DNA from: Oryzias latipes
Taxonomy: Eukaryota > Chordata > Actinopteri > Beloniformes > Adrianichthyidae
Direction: 5' to 3'
DNA: 64,000 nt
Assembly: GCF_002234675.1 (NCBI RefSeq)
Contig: NC_019868.2
Location: 6,418,433-6,482,432 of the forward strand
The position numbers and the translations under genes are program-made. Positions within the stretch are counted from its first letter, which is position 1, and every line of letters begins with the position of its first letter. Shown here in pieces: positions 58,286-64,000 of this stretch. Below the pieces are notes generated by a model. The model was given only the letters and a program-made list of their open reading frames with translations. It ran no database searches and was not told the DNA's origin.

Positions 58286-60110
58286 CGGATCCCCCAAAGC
58301 CGGTTCAAAATGTTGAGAAACAATAAAAAACCAAAAAGCAAAAGTAATGATGTTCCTGTCCTTTGTCGCAGAACTTGGAATTAGTTGTTGCAAAATACAA
58401 AAAAGACAAATAAGGTGGAAGAAAATATTAAAAAACGCAAAGTAAGGTACACAAAAGTGGTTTTGAGTCAGTGGTGGTCTGGCTTGGCTTGGGGGGTGGT
58501 CTTTCATGCAGACTCTTTTATTTCTTTTCCCACTGCACATAAGATCTTTGGTGTCCTGAACCATCCAAACCTGCGAAGGCCAACAGACCACAAGTAACAG
58601 AAGACGGTGGCGAGGGAAAAAAATAAGTGGACAGAGAACATTCTCTCTTCTTCCTCTAATCAAACCAACTTGGTCTTTCAATAATCAGGCCCTTCCAGCT
58701 CATAGCAAAAACCTTCAAAGCAGCAGTGTTTGTGCAGAAGAGGAGGGGGACCAGGTGGAGAAAGAGGAAGTGTCACAAAGAGAATGAGCAAAAAGGAAGT
58801 GAGGGCCCTGCCACACAACCAGCAAAGAGTAGGAGGAAGGCAAGAAGGAAATGAAAACATATTTCAACTAATGGAAATACAATAAACTGATGGGAGACTA
58901 AAGAAGACTGACTGAGATTCACATAAACATCCTGTCTGCATTTATTAGCTTTTTCATGCTTTTATTGGTCACTCCAAAAAACACATTTACATATAGACCG
59001 TCTTTACTCTCTGTGTATCTGAATATGTGGTAGCTGGAGGAAGTCCATGCTTGGTTTGTTTTTCACTCAAATATCTTAAAGGATAATAGAAAAATTCTGC
59101 CATTGTTAGATGTGTCAGTAATGAATAGGAGACTTACAAAAAATTATTTAACTTGCTTGTGGACACTATTTCCATATTTGAAAAATTAAGAAAATAATAA
59201 TTTTATATTAGCATGCTTAATTTTATTAAAAGTACTTTTTTTAAGTATAGGCTGCTTGAACACCAGCATCAGATAAAGGCAGGTTCTGATCTGAGGGTCA
59301 GGGCAAAACAAAATGACCTGATAAATAGGAAAATTAACTCAAACATTCATCAACAAAATTAAAAGGAAGTTATAAATTTCCTAATAAAATATAAAACAAT
59401 ATATTGCTATGATAAAATGAAAGAAAATTTAAATGTTAGATGTTTGTTTATTTTCTAGTATTTAGGGTGACAGAGCGATACAGTTTAACCCTTGTGCTAT
59501 CTTAGATGACCCCACCCTTACATTGACGTGTTATCCATACCATGACAAAGATGGATAAAGGTGGAAAGATATCATGTAATACATGGACACCAGTGAAGAT
59601 CACAAATCATTGAAGAAAAAAGGTTCAGAGCACTGTCTAGTGGGTCTAGATGACCCAACTCCCAATATTAAAGTGCCTAGGAAAGCACAAGGGTTACGAC
59701 AAAAGCTTTTGGTTTTTTCAGCTTCATAAAACGGACAAATCATCAGCAAATCCCCATAAATTTGAACTAACAGTACCTGCTATAGCAACAAAATGTAGGA
59801 GAAATGTAACAATTAAAGCTTTTTATTTTAAAGACAACTAAATCATAGAAAAATGCTTTATTACAAAGATTTTGCTATATGGGTACAAAGAATTTAAGCA
59901 TTAAGCTTGACAGTTTTAAAACGTCAGATTTTAGTGGAGTCATATAAACAACACAGAATAAAATGTTTTTGTTTACCGTTTAAGAAAAATGTAAAAATGC
60001 AAAGCCTTTTCAAAAAAGTTTCTAAATTTTTCCACTCAGTTCTCTTATAATACTTTATATACATCATGGTCACCATCCATTCATGTTCCGAGTTGTGTAT
60101 ACCCTCACAT
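58286..60110. repeat. Duplicated 3' flank of gene E
   Basis: 58,500-60,110 matches 21,290-22,895 downstream of gene C. 58,286-58,500 is unassigned. It contains a MITE at 59,489 that is absent from the C copy. No gene is seen. Confidence 0.65.
59489..59693. mobile_element. piggyBac-like MITE, 205 bp
   Basis: Ends CCCTTGTGCTATCTTAG and AGGAAAGCACAAGGG, flanked by TTAA at 59,485-59,488 and TTAC (mutated TTAA) at 59,694-59,697. The C flank has the empty site (CAGTTTAAGACAAAAGC, 22,486-22,502). It is the uninterrupted form of the element at 33,367. Confidence 0.88.
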
Positions 60111-60144
60111 CACTGTAGACGGTCTCATCCTTTGCTGCTTATCT

Positions 60145-61741
60145 TCACTTTGTCTTGTCAGTTTTCTTCTTAGTAAAGACTGCTGTGGTGAAAATGGCAT
60201 CCTGTTGTTTTCTCTATAAAAGATAATCCAAATATTTTTTTGGTTATGAACAAATCAGTTTACTGATATTTATTGGCAGCCAAATGTAAATTCTTTACCT
60301 CCGGGTATTGCCAATCATCAATGATTGTTTCCGGCTTTGTTTTACAGACCAAACGCGCTGGTTCAGTAAAAGAGCATAAAAAATTAAAAATGTACTTCTT
60401 AAATGGACAAGATAGGCAAAAATGTAGATGTTTTTATGAAAGAAAACCTGTTTATCCTCTTACCTTTGCAGACAGCAGAGGATATTTTTGATACGACAAA
60501 AATCAGAAATGTTACCATCATGAGACTCAAAACCAAGGTTCCAAAAAACAGAAAGAAAAATATGTTGTTATAAGTGCCGTCACCTGGAATAGAAATCAAG
60601 AAATATTATTGTCAAAAACTATTTATTAAAAATTTGTAATTTATTTTATGAAAAAGTGGCCAGGATAGGCTCCGGCAGCCCCGTGGGTAAGGGAAAAACG
60701 GAACATAAAATGAAAAAAAAAAAAAAAGAATTTTATGAAAAAGTCGGTTACCTTGAACATCCAGTTTTGTTCCATTTCCAAAAACCACTTTTCCACATGC
60801 AGCCACAGCACAGTAGTAAAGTCCAGCATCAGAGGAGCTGACGTTCTTCAAGAAGCTGTAGACACAACTCTGCAGAGGCTGAGTCTCTGTACCCCCGTCA
60901 CAGTCACCATCACTGCTTCTTCTGGCGTAAATATAAGTGGGATGAGATTCCCCTTCAGTCTTTCTGAACCAGAACACTCTCTGTTCCTCTGGACATGCAT
61001 CATTTTTAAACTCAGAGAGAACTGAACACTGCAGAGCCACAACGTCTCCTGCAGAAACCGGATCAACAGAACTTTGAACCACTGCAGGAAAATTAGAGCG
61101 CGGTCCTGGAAAACAAATAAAAACGAAACAACAAAAGATGAAAATGATCTCAGAAATGTTTATATTTAATTTCTAATATACAATTTAACTTCTCTAAAAT
61201 CTGTTTAAATAAAAGATCAAATCAATACTTACTTTTAACGTCAAGAAGCACTGCCTTCCTAAAGATTATGTCGTAGTCTACAAGGGTTAAACAGTAATAG
61301 AAGGCTAAGTCACTCGGTTTTGCTTTTGCAATTTGAAAAATAAATTTTCCTTCTTCTTGTTTGGTTGAAGAATGACCGATCTTCTTCTCTCCAGCATCAT
61401 ACTTGTGTCCCTTTCCTAAGATTTCAGGCATTTTTCCAGGAACAACTTTGACCCAGAAAAATGTTCTAAAGTCTTTATGATTGTTGTAATAGGACAGGGT
61501 CACATCTTCTCCAGCGTTTACTGTCTTTATTTCAAATCCCTCATCTGTACAACCTAAAACAATTGTAACACAACACAATTACTACAGTATAATCAATTCA
61601 ATATTATAATCTGCATTTTGTCATATTGTGCAAAAAGACAATAACTGTTATTATTATTATCCTTATTTTTAAACACTGACATTTCTGCACATACCTACAT
61701 CCAAGTTGAAGCATCAGCAGTATACAAAGTACAACATGCAT
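60145..61741 (-). CDS. NITR-like receptor gene E (type 1), missing V cysteine
   Basis: Exons: signal 61699-61741 (MHVVLCILLMLQLG, donor GTAGGT), V-like Ig 61233-61553, second Ig 60752-61105 with the extra cysteines and FGNGTKLDVQ, transmembrane 60464-60583 (12 bp shorter), tail 60299-60357 and 60145-60213. The sum is 321 residues. The B-strand cysteine of the V domain is Tyr (TLSYY for TLSCY), so the core disulfide cannot form, although Trp and FYYC are kept. The tail (RKQQDAIFTTAVFTKKKTDK) has no tyrosine and stops at TGA. Beyond that stop and a second one the old frame still reads DETVYSDVRVY, a relic of the ITSM-like motif. A SINE tail lies in the intron before the second Ig. It may be expressed but is decaying. 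Confidence 0.7.
60658..60729 (+). mobile_element. SINE tail insertion in gene E intron
   Basis: A 72-bp insert, GGATAGGCTCCGGCAGCCCC followed by an A-rich tail, is flanked by a perfect 15-bp duplication ATTTTATGAAAAAGT (60,643-60,657; 60,730-60,744). It resembles the 3' end of a widespread fish SINE. It lies only a few bases from the splice donor of the second Ig exon (60,752). Confidence 0.85.
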
Positions 61742-61799
61742 TTTCTGAACTTCTGATTCTCTGGTCTGCAGATGACTTATGTCGCATTAGAGGAAGACT

Positions 61800-61900
61800 T
61801 TCTTTTTTTAAGCACTAAAAAAAGGGAGGGAACAATCTAGGCCGAACTGATTGGGTGCTAATCACACTGCCATCTCAGTTACGACCCTAGTGGAAACATA
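61800..61900 (-). promoter_or_regulatory. Conserved proximal promoter of NITR-like gene E
   Basis: An inverted CCAAT box (ATTGG, 61,850-61,854) lies about 110 bases upstream of the ATG. The TATA-like run of the other genes is degenerate here (CACTAAAAAAAGG, 61,814-61,826). Confidence 0.4.
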
Positions 61901-62555
61901 ACAAAAAAAACTTTCCATTACCTATGTAAAACTACATCACTAGAATTTTCTGGTTATCTTACTGGTTTGGCTGTAAACAAGGGCTGAAATTTACTACAAA
62001 AAAGAATATCTTAACATAATTATCTTTTGTTGCAAAATGTTATGAAAAGCAAAAATTACTTTATGAGGGCAATGTGTATGTTTAAATAAGTGTTCATTTT
62101 TTGTCAAAAATAAAAATGAACTTGACCTGCCAGAAACTGCAGTCATTTCTTTTATTCAAAACAATTTTTGAAAGTCAAACATAACAATAAAAACAAACAA
62201 TGCTGAGTAAATACATAACTATATCTCCCCAATCTTTGGCAAGGACAACGCGGAGCATCCACCAATTAGGGACTCCGCTTTCGGCACATGATGTGTTCAG
62301 TGACTAAATCAGTGGGTGGAGTCCAAATCCAATATGGAGGATTGATGCAACTGTCCTTCTCCTAAACGTTGTAATTTTTTTCTTATTTTCTTTGAGATAA
62401 TAAAAAATGTCCCCCATTTCATTCAGTTTTTTTTTAGGACTATTGAAGGACAGGAAATTTGTATTATGAGGGGATTTGTTGCTTTTGACACATTGTGGAA
62501 AAATAAACTAAACTAAACTAAAACCAACTAAAACTAAACTAATAGAAATAGAATA
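61901..62555. other. Upstream flank of gene E
   Basis: 61,901-62,130 resembles the upstream flanks of A and C; the rest is A/T-rich with ACTAAACTAAA runs (62,510-62,540). No gene is seen. Confidence 0.45.
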
Positions 62556-62690
62556 GAAATACCCTAAATGGGTCACAGAGTGAGAGACCATGCAAGCTCC
62601 ACACAGAAAAGTGTGGTTTTCTGTTTCAGGTCCCCCAGCTGGGACTTGAACCAGGGCGCTAACCACTGTTCCACCGTGCAGCATTTTATA
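62556..62690 (-). mobile_element. tRNA-derived SINE fragment
   Basis: On the minus strand the stretch reads GCACGGTGGAACAGTGGTTA GCGC, then GGTTCAAGTCCC, then TTTCTGTGTGGAGCTTGCAT. The A-box and B-box like parts and the following body match a very common fish SINE. It is 3'-truncated. Confidence 0.65.
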
Positions 62691-62848
62691 TATTTAAGTG
62701 TTTTTCAAGATGCCTGGACAGGAAGGTTATTTGACTGATTGATTGACATAGTTGATATTATATGTTGATTTATTATTATGTGATTAACTTTTAATTTTGT
62801 TAGAGTCCATTTGTTGCATAGTTTTTAGAACAATAACAACTATGATAC

Positions 62849-63876
62849 TGTTACGTCCCTGGGGAGGGCGCAACAGCACAACCATGAAATAATAATAATA
62901 ATAATAATAATAATGGATTGGATTTATCTGCGCTTTTCAAGACACCCAAAGCGCTTACATTGTGTCCATTATTCATTCACTCCTCATTCATACTTGGTGA
63001 CGGTAAGCTACTGTTGTAGCCACAGCTGCCCTGGGGCAGACTGACAGAGGCGTGGCTGCCATTTCGCGTCTACGGCCCCTCTGACCATCACCGGGAACAT
63101 TCATGCACATTCACGCACCAGTGGAGCCACACTGGAGGCAGGGAGGGTGAAGTGTCTTGCCCAAGGACACAACGACATTTTTGGCTGGTGGGAGCGGGGA
63201 TCGAACCGCCAACCCTTCGGTCATTGGACGACCCGCTCAACCACCTGAGCCACTGTCGCTCCTCTGCGAATAAGGCAAGTAGTCAAGGATGATGTGTGTG
63301 TATATATATATATATATATAGTTTATAGAAAAGAAAGATTCAGGCTGCTGCAAACCATTACCTGTGGGGGAGGTCGTGACGTTTGGGTCATGCCAAATAA
63401 ACAAACACAACATAAAAAAAACCAGACCTAACTCCACACCTAACCTATAAATCAAAAGGAACAACAAAAGACTACCTAACTAGTCTAAATAAAAACATTA
63501 CAGGAAATGGCACCAACCCCTTACCAGGTGTGTCTAACAAAGTCCAGCCTGCGTGTGAAAATGTATGGGGCCCTAGACTTGCCTGATCACAACCTCCCAC
63601 CACGTACCTGAGGAAAACAGCTTAGTCAGAAGCAGCAGCAGTTTGTTTGCCAAAGAGAGTCAGGATCATGGTGAGAATCAGCCAGGAACAGTTCACCAGA
63701 CTCAGATCCCAGGTGTGCTTTAATAGGCTCCGGCTTACTGGTAGAGGAGCACCACATGACCAGCAGGCGGCCAGTCACAGCTGAGGAAGCTGCAGTCCCA
63801 GGTGAACATCATCAGGAAATCAACTGGAGTGACAAGCAACAAGATGAGAGCAAAGCAGAGGGCTGTGCCCGTAACA
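62849..63876 (-). mobile_element. Solo LTR with nested SINE
   Basis: Termini TGTTACG and CGTAACA, TG...CA, flanked by a 5-bp duplication GATAC (62,844-62,848 and 63,877-63,881). There is no internal retroelement sequence, so this is a solo LTR left by LTR-LTR recombination. It was about 650 bp before the SINE entered. A TATATATA run lies at 63,299-63,320. The open frame at 63,237-63,467 is not supported. It is unlike the two gypsy LTRs in the window. Confidence 0.82.
62884..63265 (-). mobile_element. tRNA-derived SINE inside the solo LTR
   Basis: On the minus strand the head reads CAGTGGCTCAGGTGGTTGAG and GGTTCGATCCC, which are A-box and B-box promoter parts of a tRNA-like sequence. The body is about 300 bp and the tail is an (ATT)n run at 62,888-62,912. 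It is not a functional tRNA gene. Confidence 0.8.
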
Positions 63877-63881
63877 GATAC

Positions 63882-64000
63882 CCTGTTTGATCGGAAAAGT
63901 TTGGCCTTTTAAAGTCAGCTAGAGAAAAATGGAACCACATGTGATTTGTACTGCCTGTACTTAGGAGTTCCTTTTGATGCTTAAAATGTGTTTGGTCTTC
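63882..64000. other. Right edge, nothing recognised
   Basis: No gene or repeat boundary was identified in the last 119 bases. Confidence 0.4.

Noticed and set aside
9442-61025. Plus-strand frames opposite the second Ig exons (MNIQFCSISKNHFSTCSHST...)
   Set aside because: They are antisense shadows of the conserved receptor exon and occur at every copy for that reason.
122-61741. Antibody or T-cell receptor V gene identity for the Ig exons
   Set aside because: No recombination signal sequences were seen at exon ends, the J-like motif is built into the second Ig exon, and membrane and tail exons follow directly.
63195-63262. tRNA gene
   Set aside because: A- and B-box like parts are present but are the head of a SINE with body and (ATT)n tail; no complete cloverleaf was seen.

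Overview
The window looks like a teleost fish immune locus, probably from a percomorph such as a medaka-like species (inference). The genes are intron-split with GT-AG junctions. The repeats are fish-type: L2, L1 and Rex/RTE LINEs, a sushi-type chromovirus, tRNA-derived SINEs, and hAT- and piggyBac-like elements. The host genes are a tandem cluster of novel immune-type receptor-like (NITR-like) genes, all on the minus strand. Each has a short signal exon, a V-like Ig exon (321 bp), a second Ig exon with a J-like FGNGTKLDV motif and extra cysteines (354 bp), a transmembrane exon and two cytoplasmic exons.

Five NITR-like genes are visible. A (122-626) is partial because its 3' part lies off the left edge. 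B is 8853-10455, C 22902-24463, D 35962-37591 and E 60145-61741. They alternate between two sequence types: A, C and E are type 1, B and D are type 2. Flanking DNA is shared between B and D (about 6.3-18.7 kb with 33.3-54.9 kb) and between C and E (about 21.3-24.8 kb with 58.5-62.1 kb; A also matches C). The locus therefore grew by duplicating a two-gene unit. Only D keeps an intact tail with an ITIM-like and an ITSM-like tyrosine motif, but its V-exon splice donor is mutated. B has a frameshifted tail. C and E have lost the tyrosine (Phe instead) and stop early. E also lacks the first Ig cysteine of its V domain.

The spaces between genes are filled with mobile DNA, and the duplication gives paralogous empty sites that date and delimit many insertions. 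1-4.7 kb: a gypsy integrase relic and an L2 LINE. 7.4-8.5 kb: a fold-back MITE with a 6-bp TSD. 10.6-16.1 kb: a young, apparently intact sushi-type chromovirus with near-identical LTRs, a -1 frameshift signal and a self-priming type PBS. 16.5-20.8 kb: a piggyBac-like relic, a hAT-like element with a perfect 8-bp TSD, and an L1 3' end. 25.1-32.5 kb: a decayed gypsy element broken by three nested insertions. 33.4-35.1 kb: a TTAA-flanked MITE with nested inserts.

38,475-52,500 is the most unusual part: a 14-kb insertion with CACTCAAAAAAA termini. It carries exons of a SAMD3-like teleost gene, and the last intron of that gene holds a 9-kb palindrome made of about 50 copies of a roughly 167-bp repeat in two opposed arms with higher-order structure. 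52.7-53.4 kb holds a small relative of that element. 54.9-58.3 kb is an L2 LINE. 62.8-63.9 kb is a solo LTR carrying a SINE.
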